A DNA stretch of 48,799 nucleotides from Oscillospiraceae bacterium (lineage in GTDB: Bacteria > Bacillota > Clostridia > Oscillospirales > Ruminococcaceae), in contig JAFUWN010000109.1 of the NCBI GenBank assembly GCA_017483465.1, forward strand, positions 1 through 48,799. Reading direction: 5' to 3'. The notes beneath the pieces were generated by a model. That model was not told the DNA's origin. It ran no database searches and was given only the letters and a program-made list of their open reading frames with translations. This document shows, one piece after another, positions 1-10,219 of the stretch (the stretch's first letter is position 1; the number at the start of each line of letters is the position of its first letter). Position numbers and translations under genes: made by a program.

Positions 1-224
1 ACGGCTTTATATGTGATTCTGGTATTGAAAATTTTATAATGGAAATTACTTGTTTCTGAAAAAGGTCTGACAATTACGGATTGTGAAGTATTCTCAAAAG
101 TAATTCTATACATATCCCGATAGGTTAATTCGGTATTTTGATTACTGTTAATAATATCTTTTATTTTCTGTTTAAGTTCGGGATTATTTCTTGCATGATT
201 TAGCCAATCATAGGTCATTTCCAT
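1..224 (-). CDS. Unknown protein, C-terminus cut by the window edge
   Basis: An open frame starts at an ATG at 222-224, with a GGAG ribosome site about 10 bases upstream, and runs off the left edge without a stop. The visible 74 residues begin MEMTYDWLNHARNN and are polar with no membrane segment or motif I recognise. It follows the methyltransferase-like gene by 23 bases on the same strand, so it is probably the distal gene of the same transcript. A second ATG two codons in (216-218) is possible. Function unknown. Confidence 0.6.
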   Translation of the reverse strand, partial: MEMTYDWLNHARNNPELKQKIKDIINSNQNTELTYRDMYRITFENTSQSVIVRPFSETSNFHYKIFNTRITYKA

Positions 225-247
225 TTCTTACTTTCTCCAAATCCTGA

Positions 248-925
248 TTACCATATAAAAGGAATCAATCTGTATTTTACTTTCTTTTGATATTCCGGAT
301 AGCCTTTGAGACCCTCTGTAAGAATTTTTTCTTCATTGCGGATTCTTCTGACAATAATAACCGGATAACACAGAAAGAGCAGAAACGAAATCCAGGAACC
401 CAGTATCAGCGGAACAGACAGGAACATCAGAATAGTTGCCGTATACATCGGATGACGAATTATGCCATATAATCCGGTATCAATCACTTGCTGATTTTCC
501 TGCACTTCGACCGTTCGGGAGAGATAGGCATTTTCTCTGAGAACTTCTGCATACATCGAATAGCCGAACAGAAACACCAGAGAAAAAATAATCACAAACA
601 AGTCGGGCAGTACTGACCACTGAAAACGGTAATTCAGTCCGGAGAGGACAAAGCCTGCTAAAAACAGCAGACCGCTGAAAGCGACTACTTTTTTCTGTTC
701 GGGTTCAGATTCTCTGGCATTTAAGCGTTTTTGCAGAAGTTCCGGATTTTTCAGAAATAAGATAATTCCCATAAACAGCATAGGGATAAATAAGATTCCG
801 ATAAAAATCCAGCCGTTTTTATAATGCATTGTTCCGGCAGGGAGGAATAATAATCCTGCAATGATGCATAATCCTGCAAGAAATTTTGTAACTGCCTGAA
901 TTAACAATTTCTGCTTTTTAATCAT
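248..925 (-). CDS. Isoprenylcysteine carboxyl methyltransferase (ICMT)-like membrane protein
   Basis: A 225-residue polytopic membrane protein. About five to six hydrophobic segments are visible (near residues 12-30, 38-58, 80-98, 105-122 and 165-190). The motif GLYGIIRHPMYTA at about residue 151 is the SAM-binding RHPxY signature of the ICMT/phospholipid methyltransferase superfamily. In bacteria these proteins are of mostly unknown substrate; a small-molecule or lipid methyltransferase is the family expectation. The ATG lies one base after the stop of the zinc-ribbon gene, so the two are translationally coupled and continue the ATP synthase transcript. Nothing in the sequence ties the activity to ATP synthase itself. 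The fold is fairly sure, the substrate unknown. Confidence 0.8.
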   Translation of the reverse strand: MIKKQKLLIQAVTKFLAGLCIIAGLLFLPAGTMHYKNGWIFIGILFIPMLFMGIILFLKNPELLQKRLNARESEPEQKKVVAFSGLLFLAGFVLSGLNYRFQWSVLPDLFVIIFSLVFLFGYSMYAEVLRENAYLSRTVEVQENQQVIDTGLYGIIRHPMYTATILMFLSVPLILGSWISFLLFLCYPVIIVRRIRNEEKILTEGLKGYPEYQKKVKYRLIPFIW

Positions 926-926
926 T

Positions 927-1154
927 TTAATCTTCTTTCAGAAGCGGCAGTATTATTTTGCAGGCAGAGCAGTGATAAGTTTCTGTCTGCGAACCGGAAA
1001 GAATCATCTTCGAGAAAGATTTTCTCTTGAAAATATTTTTCTGTGCTTCTTCTTCAGAAGTAAAAGTCAGTATCATCTGACCAATACCATCTGTAGAAAT
1101 GAAACCAGCATTTCCGTTTTCCATTTCCTGACCGCATTTCGGGCATAACATCAT
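927..1154 (-). CDS. Small zinc-ribbon protein (DUF6487/PF20097-like)
   Basis: A 75-residue protein with two CxxC knuckles, CPKCGQEM near residue 4 and CSACK near residue 62, enclosing a beta-rich middle. This layout suggests a single structural zinc site and resembles the PF20097 group of small Firmicutes proteins of unknown role. It starts with tandem ATGs at 1154; the AAGGAG ribosome site begins within the atpG stop codon, so it is tightly coupled to the ATP synthase genes. It occupies the place where atpD normally follows atpG. No catalytic residues are evident. Confidence 0.75.
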   Translation of the reverse strand: MMLCPKCGQEMENGNAGFISTDGIGQMILTFTSEEEAQKNIFKRKSFSKMILSGSQTETYHCSACKIILPLLKED

Positions 1155-1163
1155 AAACGCTCC

Positions 1164-2030
1164 TTACTGCTGTGCATTCGCACCGCTGACAATTTCGGTT
1201 AATTCCTGTGTAATAGCACCCTGACGTGCCCGGTTATAGAGCAATGACAGATTATCAATCATTTCAGTCGCATTATCCGTAGCATTTTCCATAGCAGTCC
1301 GGCGGGCGGCCTGTTCGGATGCAAAAGATTCTACAATTGCACCATAGAGCAGACTGGCAACATAGCGGGGAACAAGCTTATCAAAAACTTCTTCCGGAGA
1401 GGGTTCATATTCGACTGCACATCTTCTCGGATGACTGCCGGGCATTTCATCCAATGGGATAACTTCCATTTTCTGAGCGACCTGCATGATCGGGGATACA
1501 TAGTTTGTGAATACGATCTCGACAGTCTGGAGTGATTCATGTCTTTTATAAGTATTCAGAATCAGTTCTGCCATATCCATAGCAAGATAGATATTCATAT
1601 GCTCTGCAATATGATCATAGGCTTTCAGGATTTTGACATCTTTGTTCTCGAAATAATCGACAGCTTTCTGACCGATCGGCATGACAATCGGATTGCCGCC
1701 CTGATTCTTGATCTCGTTGATTCTTGCCTGAGCGATTTTCAGAACATTGGAATTAAATCCGCCTGCTAAGCCTCTGTCTCCGGCGATCACGATCAGCAGA
1801 CAAGCACCTGTGTCAGTACGCTTGCGGACGAACTGCGAATTAAAATACGGATCTTCAGCAGCGATTTCAGACATCAGTTTATAAGTCGCTTCAAAAAAGG
1901 GCTGAGCGGCTTCGGCACGGTCTTTGGCTTTTCTTAATTTAGAAGAAGCAACGAGTTCCATAGCCTTAGTGATCTGCATTGTACTCTGCACGCTGTGCAT
2001 ACGGCGTTTAATATCTTTCAGATTAGCCAT
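1164..2030 (-). CDS. atpG: F-type ATP synthase gamma subunit
   Basis: Central rotor shaft of F1, transmitting rotation of the c ring to the alpha/beta hexamer. The 288 residues match the usual length. The N-terminal helix (NLKDIKRRMHSVQSTMQITKAM) and C-terminal helix (LYNRARQGAITQELTEIVSG) are the highly conserved ends of the family that pair in the coiled-coil shaft. The start ATG at 2030 is preceded by GGTGAT and lies 4 bases after the atpA stop. In most bacteria atpD follows; here a zinc-ribbon gene does. Confidence 0.98.
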   Translation of the reverse strand: MANLKDIKRRMHSVQSTMQITKAMELVASSKLRKAKDRAEAAQPFFEATYKLMSEIAAEDPYFNSQFVRKRTDTGACLLIVIAGDRGLAGGFNSNVLKIAQARINEIKNQGGNPIVMPIGQKAVDYFENKDVKILKAYDHIAEHMNIYLAMDMAELILNTYKRHESLQTVEIVFTNYVSPIMQVAQKMEVIPLDEMPGSHPRRCAVEYEPSPEEVFDKLVPRYVASLLYGAIVESFASEQAARRTAMENATDNATEMIDNLSLLYNRARQGAITQELTEIVSGANAQQ

Positions 2031-2034
2031 AGTA

Positions 2035-3558
<1,524 letters not shown>

Positions 3559-3570
3559 TCATAAAATTAG

Positions 3571-3870
3571 TTATTCAGAATTTTTATCAGAATCCTGATT
3601 TTTATTTTTTTTGATCAAATTGCAGTAAAGTGCATAGGCAATTTCCCAGCAGCCGTAATCGAGCAGGAACAGGAAACAAAGCCATCTGCACGGCGAGATC
3701 AGTCCGGCGATAAACAGGAAGAATCCACCGAATAACGGCACACCGGAAATATGTTTCTTTTCTTTTCTGCTGATAATCAAAGCACCGTAACTCAGAAGCA
3801 CCTGTATCAGACCGATGATACCGATAAAAATACTTGCATACCAACGGACTTTGAGATAATTGGCCTCCAT
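3571..3870 (-). CDS. Small membrane protein inserted between atpH and atpA
   Basis: A 99-residue protein starting MEANYLKVRWYASIFIG at the ATG 3868-3870, one base after the atpH stop. An overlapping upstream extension lies inside atpH and is not needed. No good ribosome site precedes the ATG, so translation probably depends on coupling to atpH. Three hydrophobic segments are visible (about residues 10-32, 44-60 and 62-82), with a basic RKEKK turn after the first and a charged tail of Lys, Asn, Asp and Glu. I do not recognise the family. Its position suggests a role in F1Fo assembly or membrane anchoring, but this is only inference. It is not atpI, which is present at the operon start. Confidence 0.75.
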   Translation of the reverse strand: MEANYLKVRWYASIFIGIIGLIQVLLSYGALIISRKEKKHISGVPLFGGFFLFIAGLISPCRWLCFLFLLDYGCWEIAYALYCNLIKKNKNQDSDKNSE

Positions 3871-3871
3871 A

Positions 3872-4396
3872 TTACTGCTGAGCGAATGCCTGTAATCTGC
3901 CTTTGAGGGAATTATCCATTCTGGTATCGCCATACTGGACGATCATACCGCCCATCAGCGATTTGTCAACAGATTCACGGAGCAGAATATTTTTCTTTAA
4001 TTTCTGCTGTAATTTTTCTTTCAGGGCGGTTCTCTGAGTCTCTTCGAGCGGAACGGCAGAAGTCACAAACACTTCGGCAATCTTGAACGCTTCATAATAT
4101 AATTTATTAAAAGCATTCCGGATTTCAGAAATTCTGTTGATTCTTCGCTTTTCCACCAGCAGGCAGAGAAAATTTTCAGTAATGCCCTGTTCTTCGCCGA
4201 TGATTTTCTGCAGGACAGAAATTCTCTCCGGAAGTTCCAGAGTCGGAACATCCAGGAGCGTAATCAGTTCCGGATATTGTAAAATCAGATCCGTGAACTG
4301 ATTGATTTCTTCATAGATTTTCTGTTCCTGATGTTCTTCCTGTGCGAGCAGAAACAGGGCTTCGGCGTAGACATGTTCTACTGTCTGCTGTGTCAT
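3872..4396 (-). CDS. atpH: F-type ATP synthase delta subunit
   Basis: Peripheral-stalk subunit joining the b subunits to the top of F1. The 174-residue length is normal. The N-terminal helical bundle begins EHVYAEALFLLAQEE, and the conserved C-terminal stretch GGMIVQYGDTRMDNSLKGRL is the OSCP/delta signature. Its ATG overlaps the atpF stop by 4 bases, a coupled arrangement. The downstream neighbour is the inserted membrane-protein gene, not atpA. Confidence 0.95.
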   Translation of the reverse strand: MTQQTVEHVYAEALFLLAQEEHQEQKIYEEINQFTDLILQYPELITLLDVPTLELPERISVLQKIIGEEQGITENFLCLLVEKRRINRISEIRNAFNKLYYEAFKIAEVFVTSAVPLEETQRTALKEKLQQKLKKNILLRESVDKSLMGGMIVQYGDTRMDNSLKGRLQAFAQQ

Positions 4397-4887
4397 GACT
4401 GTTCACCTATATTCTGAATAAAATCATCAATGAGCCGTTCATGATCGGCATTGTTGATTTCTTTTTCCATAATTTTTTCAGCCAGTTCCATAGCCAGATC
4501 AGAGATTTCGCCCTGTAATTCTGTTCTGGCGAGATTCTTTTCACGTTCGGTTTCCAGAGTTGCTTTCTCACGGACGGCCTGAGCTTCATGACGGGCTTTC
4601 TCTAAGATCGAATCGCCTTGTTTCTGAGCGATTTTTTCAGCTCTTCTGATAATAGTTTCAGCTTCTTCTTTTGCTCCGGAAATAGCCTGAGCATATTTTT
4701 CTTTATCAGAATCAGCAGATTTTAAAGCTTGATCAGCCTTTGTATAGACATCTGTGACTTCTTTCTGACGCTGTTCGAGAATCGCATCAATGCGTTTGAA
4801 CAAAATCAGCTTGAATGCTAAGAAAATCAGCCCTGTATTGATCAGCGTGAATAAGATCGTACCGACATCAATTGATAAAAAATCCAA
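4393..4887 (-). CDS. atpF: F-type ATP synthase b subunit
   Basis: Peripheral-stalk b subunit of 164 residues with one N-terminal membrane helix (about residues 8-28, FTLINTGLIFLAFKLILF) followed by a long charged coiled coil that dimerises and contacts delta. The start codon is TTG at 4885-4887, with AGGAGG seven bases upstream; there is no better ATG. The gene overlaps atpH by 4 bases and follows atpE by 20. Confidence 0.95.
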   Translation of the reverse strand: MDFLSIDVGTILFTLINTGLIFLAFKLILFKRIDAILEQRQKEVTDVYTKADQALKSADSDKEKYAQAISGAKEEAETIIRRAEKIAQKQGDSILEKARHEAQAVREKATLETEREKNLARTELQGEISDLAMELAEKIMEKEINNADHERLIDDFIQNIGEQS

Positions 4888-4907
4888 TTTTCTGCCTCCT
4901 GTAGAGT

Positions 4908-5213
<306 letters not shown>

Positions 5214-5232
5214 TTATTTTTTTATAAATTTT

Positions 5233-5985
5233 TTATGTCTCAGCATTGCCGTCCGCATTGGAAATATAGACCATAGTCAGCATGATGAAGATAAATGCCT
5301 GCATGAAGCCGCTGAACAGGTCGAAATACAGGGACATTACTGCCGGGATACCGATAGTCATGAACGCAACGCCGATTTTTGCAGTGAGCACAGAAAGTGC
5401 ATAATATAACAGACTGGTGATTACCATACCGCTTACGACATTGCCGAAGTGACGCAGACTCATTGAAACCGGAGTTGCCACTTCACTCAGGATATTAATC
5501 GGCAGCATGACCGGAACAGGGTCTACATAGCCTTTCAGATAGCCGCCGAAACCGTGTGTCTTGATATTCGTACCGTGAATCAGTACAAACGTAATCAATG
5601 CCCATGTCAGAGGCACGTTGAAATCTGCCGTAACCGACCGCAGACCCAGCATACTGATCAGACTGCCCAGAATCGAGAATGTAAACAGTGCTCCGATATA
5701 GGGTGCAAACCATTGCCAGCGTTTACCCATCGTATCTTCTACGAGTCCGTAGACGGTTTTTACTGCCCATTCGGCAACGGCCTGTTTTTTGGAAATATTT
5801 TTTGTTTTCAGATCGCTGGTCAGCCAGAGCAGCAGAAGCGTGACGGCTAAGATAATCACCCAGCTCAGGACGACTGTTTCTGTCAGATTGATCGTCAGAC
5901 CGCCGAGATCAAACGAACACACGATCTTAGGGCCGCTGACATCCACACCATCGGGAGAACCTCTTAAAAAATCACTGATGCTCAA
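5233..5985 (-). CDS. atpB: F-type ATP synthase a subunit
   Basis: Membrane stator subunit carrying the ion half-channels; 250 residues with five to six membrane helices. The essential Arg facing the c ring is in MSLRHFGNVVSG near residue 180. The start codon is TTG at 5983-5985, nine bases after AGGAGG. The C-terminus FIFIMLTMVYISNA is the conserved last helix. It lies between the atpI-like gene and atpE, the standard order for Fo genes. Confidence 0.96.
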   Translation of the reverse strand: MSISDFLRGSPDGVDVSGPKIVCSFDLGGLTINLTETVVLSWVIILAVTLLLLWLTSDLKTKNISKKQAVAEWAVKTVYGLVEDTMGKRWQWFAPYIGALFTFSILGSLISMLGLRSVTADFNVPLTWALITFVLIHGTNIKTHGFGGYLKGYVDPVPVMLPINILSEVATPVSMSLRHFGNVVSGMVITSLLYYALSVLTAKIGVAFMTIGIPAVMSLYFDLFSGFMQAFIFIMLTMVYISNADGNAET

Positions 5986-6003
5986 GAATAAATCCCTCCT
6001 GCC

Positions 6004-6378
6004 TTAAAATTTTTTGTTTGTTTGCCTGCTGTTCACAGATAAGATACCGAAAATCAGTTTCGGATAGAGAAACGGCAGTACACAGGAAACGGCATCTACG
6101 GATTCCAGGAGCAGTCCGGCGGCAATCACAGCCGAAGCAATCAGCACCCGGAGCAGATAGCCTTTGAAATCTTTTGTTTTCCCGTAATACACAGCGTTCA
6201 GAATACTCCTGCGGAGCAGGAATAAATTACTTATCATGCCGATACTGCCCAGAAGCAGACCAATCAGCACAGCAATCCGGAAATGAAACAGAAACAGAGA
6301 AACAATCCATATCAGCAGATCTAAAACAACTGTTCCGATTATGGCAAACCGGAGTTCTTTTTGCAAATCTTCCTGCAT
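6004..6378 (-). CDS. AtpI-like small membrane protein, first gene of the ATP synthase operon
   Basis: A 124-residue protein with four hydrophobic segments (about residues 10-28, 32-55, 74-92 and 96-112) and little else conserved. Position and topology match AtpI/ATP synthase subunit I, which helps assemble the c ring in some bacteria. Sequence identity to AtpI is not obvious by eye, so the assignment rests mainly on being first in the atp operon. Its ATG is preceded by GAGGTGA, and a strong promoter lies 37-65 bases upstream. Confidence 0.7.
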   Translation of the reverse strand: MQEDLQKELRFAIIGTVVLDLLIWIVSLFLFHFRIAVLIGLLLGSIGMISNLFLLRRSILNAVYYGKTKDFKGYLLRVLIASAVIAAGLLLESVDAVSCVLPFLYPKLIFGILSVNSRQTNKKF

Positions 6379-6414
6379 GGTTTCACCTCATCTCATTCTG
6401 TCCGCACAATATTA

Positions 6415-6443
6415 ATTATACTATGATTTTACAGATATGTCAA
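6415..6443 (-). promoter_or_regulatory. Sigma-A promoter of the ATP synthase operon
   Basis: On the minus strand a perfect TTGACA (6438-6443) and a perfect TATAAT (6415-6420) are separated by 17 bases. The expected start of transcription is around 6408, giving a leader of about 30 bases before the atpI-like ATG at 6378. Confidence 0.9.
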
Positions 6444-6581
6444 GAAAGATGTGAAATAAAATATTTTTTTCTGAAAAAAAAGCTTACTGTAATCTACAGC
6501 CAGCTCCCATATTGTTAATATATTCACTTCCAAGAAAGATTATAGCATATTTTTCCGGATTTGTCAATAGCGGGAAAATAA

Positions 6582-6610
6582 AAATATCCTCTGAAACCAG
6601 AGGATATTTT
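6582..6610 (-). terminator. Terminator after the coiled-coil operon
   Basis: An inverted repeat (AAATATCCTCT paired with AGAGGATATTT, 6-7 base loop) lies about 10 bases beyond the stop of the 1188-residue coiled-coil gene, followed on the minus strand by a T-rich stretch. It separates this unit from the ATP synthase operon. Confidence 0.7.
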
Positions 6611-6619
6611 AGTTATTTT

Positions 6620-9600
6620 TTAAAATTCAATTCTGCCCTTGCGTTTTACATGCAGAGCACGGTCACGGATTTCACCGACAGCAGGATTGAGAGCCTTGAC
6701 CGGATATTTCTGATCATCATCCAGTTCAGCCATTTCAAATACCGGAAGCAGAATTTCAAGCTGTTCTCCGGTTTCGCCCTCGCCTGTCAGAGCAGGATAG
6801 AAATGCGGGTTCGGAATCATGGCACCGTTGCGGAGCAGTGCAATTTCGGCAGTTTTCGGATCACGGGCATGTTCCAGAACCAGATCACCGTTATCAGCAA
6901 AATTGATATGCACAAAGCGTGTACCTTCCTGTTTACTGAGAATTTCGGCACTGGAAGCCGCCTGGAGATAAGCTGCTCCGGCATTTTCACGCTTGGCATT
7001 CATACGGGATTTGAATTCTTCCAGATTCTGACGGAGTTTTTTATTCTCTGTCTGCAAGATATTATACTGCTGTTCTGTCGTATGAATTTTTTCCTGTAAT
7101 TCCGCCTGTTTCTGAGCAGTCTGGATATTCACCCTGTCAAGCTGAGCCTGTAACTGTTCGTTCTGTTCCAGAGCATTTTCCAGTTCAGAACGCAGATCTT
7201 CGTTTTCTTCGGCGGCTTCTTCCAGCTGAGCACGGAGATCACCGAGAGAAGTATCAGCATCATCTTCATCGAATGCATCAAGATCATCACTGGCCGACTG
7301 ATTTTCCAGTTTTTCAAGAAGTTCCTGTTTCTCCTGTTCGGATTCCTGATATTTCGACTGAAGATCTTTCAGCTGATTGGCGGCATTCTGCAAAGCGGTG
7401 CGGAATTCGTCATTCTGCTTGACAGCCGAATCCAGTTCGTTATAGAGAACTTCAAGTTCTTCCTTGTCTTCCTGCTGTTTTTGGAGAGCTTCGGAAAGCT
7501 TGTCAGACAATTCCTGATTTTCCTGGCCGGAAGCCTGGTTCTGTTCCAGAGCAGACTGGAAATTCTGAGCCTGTGTGACAGCGAATTTCAATTGCTCTTC
7601 GAGTTCCTGTTTTTCCTGTTCGAGAGAAGCAAGTTTTTCGGAAATCCTGGAATATTCTGTTTCTTTCTCCTGTTTGGCAGAGATTTCAGTAATCAGGTCA
7701 TTGATCTGCTGGGAGGCATCGGAGAACTGTTCGGCAAGCTCCTGTTTTTCCTGTGAAAGCTTATCATAATCGGCCTGTAAGGAGGCAAGAGCCTGTGTTT
7801 CAGATTCCTGATTTTCCTGAAGTCTGGCTGTAAGGGTTTCCAACTGTTCGGCAAGTTCCTGTTTTTCACGGGATAACTTGATTTTTTCAGATTTCAGAGC
7901 AATTACTTCCTGACTGTCGGAATCCTGTTTCTGAGAGAGTGTTGCAAGAGTTTCTTTCAGCTGTGCGAGTTCCTGAGAAGCAGTTTCAAGCTGTTCGGCA
8001 AGTTCCTGTTTTTCACGGGAAAGCTTGATTTTTTCAGATTTCAGGGCAACAGTTTCCTGTTCGCCGGATTCCTGTTTTTCCTCCAGGGCGGACTGGAAAT
8101 TCTGAGCCTGTGTGACAGCGAATTTGAGTTGTTCTTCAAGTTCCTGCTTTTCCTGCAAGAGCTTGTCATGTTCAGAACGCAGAGCAGATAATTCGGAATT
8201 TCCGGAATTCTGCTGATTGGTTAATTCTGTAATCAGATCATTGATCTGCTGCTGTGTATCAGCGAGCTGTTCTTCGAGTTTTTGTTTTTCGTCAGCAAGT
8301 ATCTGATTTTCTGTACGAAGTGCAGAGACTTCCTGACTGCCGGATTCCTGGGAAGATTCCAGATCTGACTGGAATTTCTGAGCCTGAGATACAGCGAATT
8401 TCAACTGCTCTTCGAGTTCCTGATTTTTCTGAGTCAGAGCAGAAAGTTCATTCTGATCAGAATCCTGTTTTTCTGTAAGCTGCGTATTCAGATCAGTGAT
8501 TTTCTGCAATGCTTCTGCGAGATCGGCTTCTGCCTTTTTCTTCTGACCGAAAAGCTCTTCACGGTGTTTTTCACGGAGTTCAGCCAATTCCTGTTCATGA
8601 TCAGCATGATCTTTAGCAATGTTTGCACGGAGAGCAGCAATTTCTGTCTGAGCTTCTTCGAGAGCAGAATCATCAGAAGTTTTTTTCGGCTGACTGGTTA
8701 ATTCTGTAATCAGATCATTGATCTGCTGTTCAGAATCGGCAAGCTGTTCCTGGAGGGCTGTTTTTTCAGCCTGTAAATCAGCAAGCTGTTTCTGCATTTC
8801 TTCCGGAACAGAATCTGCATTTTTAGCGGCATCCCGTTCGGCACGGAGCTGTTTCACCTGTGCAGCAGCATCTTTTAACTTGCTGAAAAATTCCTGATTC
8901 TGATTCTGAAGCTGTTCGTTTTCAATACGGAGTTCGGCAACTTCTTCATCTACCGGACGGGCAGGAATATCGGCTTTGGATTCCAGCTCGGCACGGAGAT
9001 TTTTAATCTGATTGTTAGCTTTTTCAAGTTCTGCCTGAAGAACGGAAACATCTGCGGAAACTTCCGGAACAGCAGAGAGTTCCGGTCTGATGTTCAGTTC
9101 GTCACGGAGCTGCTGAATCTGTGTTTCTGCATCAGCAAGTTTCTGACGAAGAACAGGAAGTTCCGGATCAGGAATGACGGCATCCGGTGCTTTTTCTTCC
9201 AGAGTGCGGCGGAGTTCTGTCAGCTGAGTCTGATATTCAGAATTCTGTTTTTCGGCAGTTTCCAGAGAAGCACGGAGAATTTTCTTTTCCCGTTCGCTGG
9301 CCTCAAGTTTATCTTCAGCCTCGGAAGCAGGAATTGAATTTTTCTCTGTATCAGAAAGCTTTTCTGCCAAAGCATCTTTTTCAGAACGGAGCGTATCAGC
9401 AAGGGTTTCTGCCTCGGCTAACTTTTCCCGGAAATTCTGATTTTCTTCCAGAACAGAATCCAGTTCTTTCTGGATTTCAGAAGCAGTCTGCTGTTCCTGA
9501 GCAATTTTTTCTTTCTGTTCTTCCCGCAGATCGATGATCTGCCGGGCGGCATCGGCCAGTTTTTCACGGAAAGTCGTATTTTCTTCTGTAAGATTTTCAA

Positions 9601-10186
9601 TCTGTGTCCGGAGTTCTTCATTTTCTTCGCTTTCAGAAATATGAATTTCTCCGCTGCGGCTGAGGCCGTATTCAAGTTCTTCGCATTTTTTTTCGGCTTT
9701 TGTCAGATTTTCCTGAAGCTGTTTGCGTTCGTCACGGAGCTGACCGCAGCTGTGTTCCAGGCGTTCGATCTGTTCATGAAGATTTTTTTCTTTATTGGAA
9801 GAATCCGCCTGTTCTGCTTTGATCTGAACGGTTTCGGCAGCAGCTTTTTCAGCGGCTTCTTTTGCTTCCCGGACTTCTTTCTGCTGAGTCTCCAGATCGC
9901 TTTGCAGTTTTTCGCATTTTGTCTGGAGATTCTGATATTTTTCCTTTAATTCCTCGAACTCTGCGGAATTCCCTTCGGCCGAAACATCTGTCTTGAAATC
10001 AGAACGGCTTTTGAGTTTCGAGCTGAGTTCCTTGTTGCGTGACTCTAAAGCATTGATTCGATTACGGTTTTCCTGTGCGAGCTGTTTCATAGACTGCACA
10101 AACTTCTGGTTTGCCTGGATACTGAGTAGCAGAAAGACGATAATCACCATCAGCAGAGCGACAACAATAATTAAAAATATTTCCAA
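6620..10186 (-). CDS. Giant membrane-anchored coiled-coil protein with C-terminal globular module
   Basis: A 1188-residue protein. One membrane helix at residues 4-23 (IFLIIVVALLMVIIVFLLLS) is followed by over 1000 residues rich in Glu, Gln, Lys and Leu with heptad spacing, so a very long cytoplasmic coiled coil is expected. The middle contains near-exact repeated blocks such as EEQLKFAVTQAQNFQSALE, SEKIKLSREKQELAEQLET and QQINDLITEL. The last 100 residues are not coiled coil and resemble the end of the neighbouring 585-residue protein (shared NPHFY and KGRI/KGKI). The start is TTG at 10184-10186 with AGAGGA seven bases upstream. No enzymatic motif is seen; a structural or scaffold role is inference. 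Confidence 0.88.
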   Translation of the reverse strand: MEIFLIIVVALLMVIIVFLLLSIQANQKFVQSMKQLAQENRNRINALESRNKELSSKLKSRSDFKTDVSAEGNSAEFEELKEKYQNLQTKCEKLQSDLETQQKEVREAKEAAEKAAAETVQIKAEQADSSNKEKNLHEQIERLEHSCGQLRDERKQLQENLTKAEKKCEELEYGLSRSGEIHISESEENEELRTQIENLTEENTTFREKLADAARQIIDLREEQKEKIAQEQQTASEIQKELDSVLEENQNFREKLAEAETLADTLRSEKDALAEKLSDTEKNSIPASEAEDKLEASEREKKILRASLETAEKQNSEYQTQLTELRRTLEEKAPDAVIPDPELPVLRQKLADAETQIQQLRDELNIRPELSAVPEVSADVSVLQAELEKANNQIKNLRAELESKADIPARPVDEEVAELRIENEQLQNQNQEFFSKLKDAAAQVKQLRAERDAAKNADSVPEEMQKQLADLQAEKTALQEQLADSEQQINDLITELTSQPKKTSDDSALEEAQTEIAALRANIAKDHADHEQELAELREKHREELFGQKKKAEADLAEALQKITDLNTQLTEKQDSDQNELSALTQKNQELEEQLKFAVSQAQKFQSDLESSQESGSQEVSALRTENQILADEKQKLEEQLADTQQQINDLITELTNQQNSGNSELSALRSEHDKLLQEKQELEEQLKFAVTQAQNFQSALEEKQESGEQETVALKSEKIKLSREKQELAEQLETASQELAQLKETLATLSQKQDSDSQEVIALKSEKIKLSREKQELAEQLETLTARLQENQESETQALASLQADYDKLSQEKQELAEQFSDASQQINDLITEISAKQEKETEYSRISEKLASLEQEKQELEEQLKFAVTQAQNFQSALEQNQASGQENQELSDKLSEALQKQQEDKEELEVLYNELDSAVKQNDEFRTALQNAANQLKDLQSKYQESEQEKQELLEKLENQSASDDLDAFDEDDADTSLGDLRAQLEEAAEENEDLRSELENALEQNEQLQAQLDRVNIQTAQKQAELQEKIHTTEQQYNILQTENKKLRQNLEEFKSRMNAKRENAGAAYLQAASSAEILSKQEGTRFVHINFADNGDLVLEHARDPKTAEIALLRNGAMIPNPHFYPALTGEGETGEQLEILLPVFEMAELDDDQKYPVKALNPAVGEIRDRALHVKRKGRIEF
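7541..8740 (-). repeat. Imperfect internal repeats within the coiled-coil gene
   Basis: Several blocks recur at DNA level. A block encoding LKFAVTQAQNFQSAL or a close variant lies near 7541-7625, 8075-8155 and 8350-8425. A block encoding INDLITE lies near 7680-7720, 8220-8255 and 8697-8730. A block encoding SEKIKLSREKQELAEQLET lies near 7850-7905 and 7990-8045. The copies are near identical, which points to recent internal duplication and likely length variation between strains. Confidence 0.85.
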
Positions 10187-10219
10187 AATCTGTTCCTCTT
10201 TTCCTGAAAATGAGCGTGA

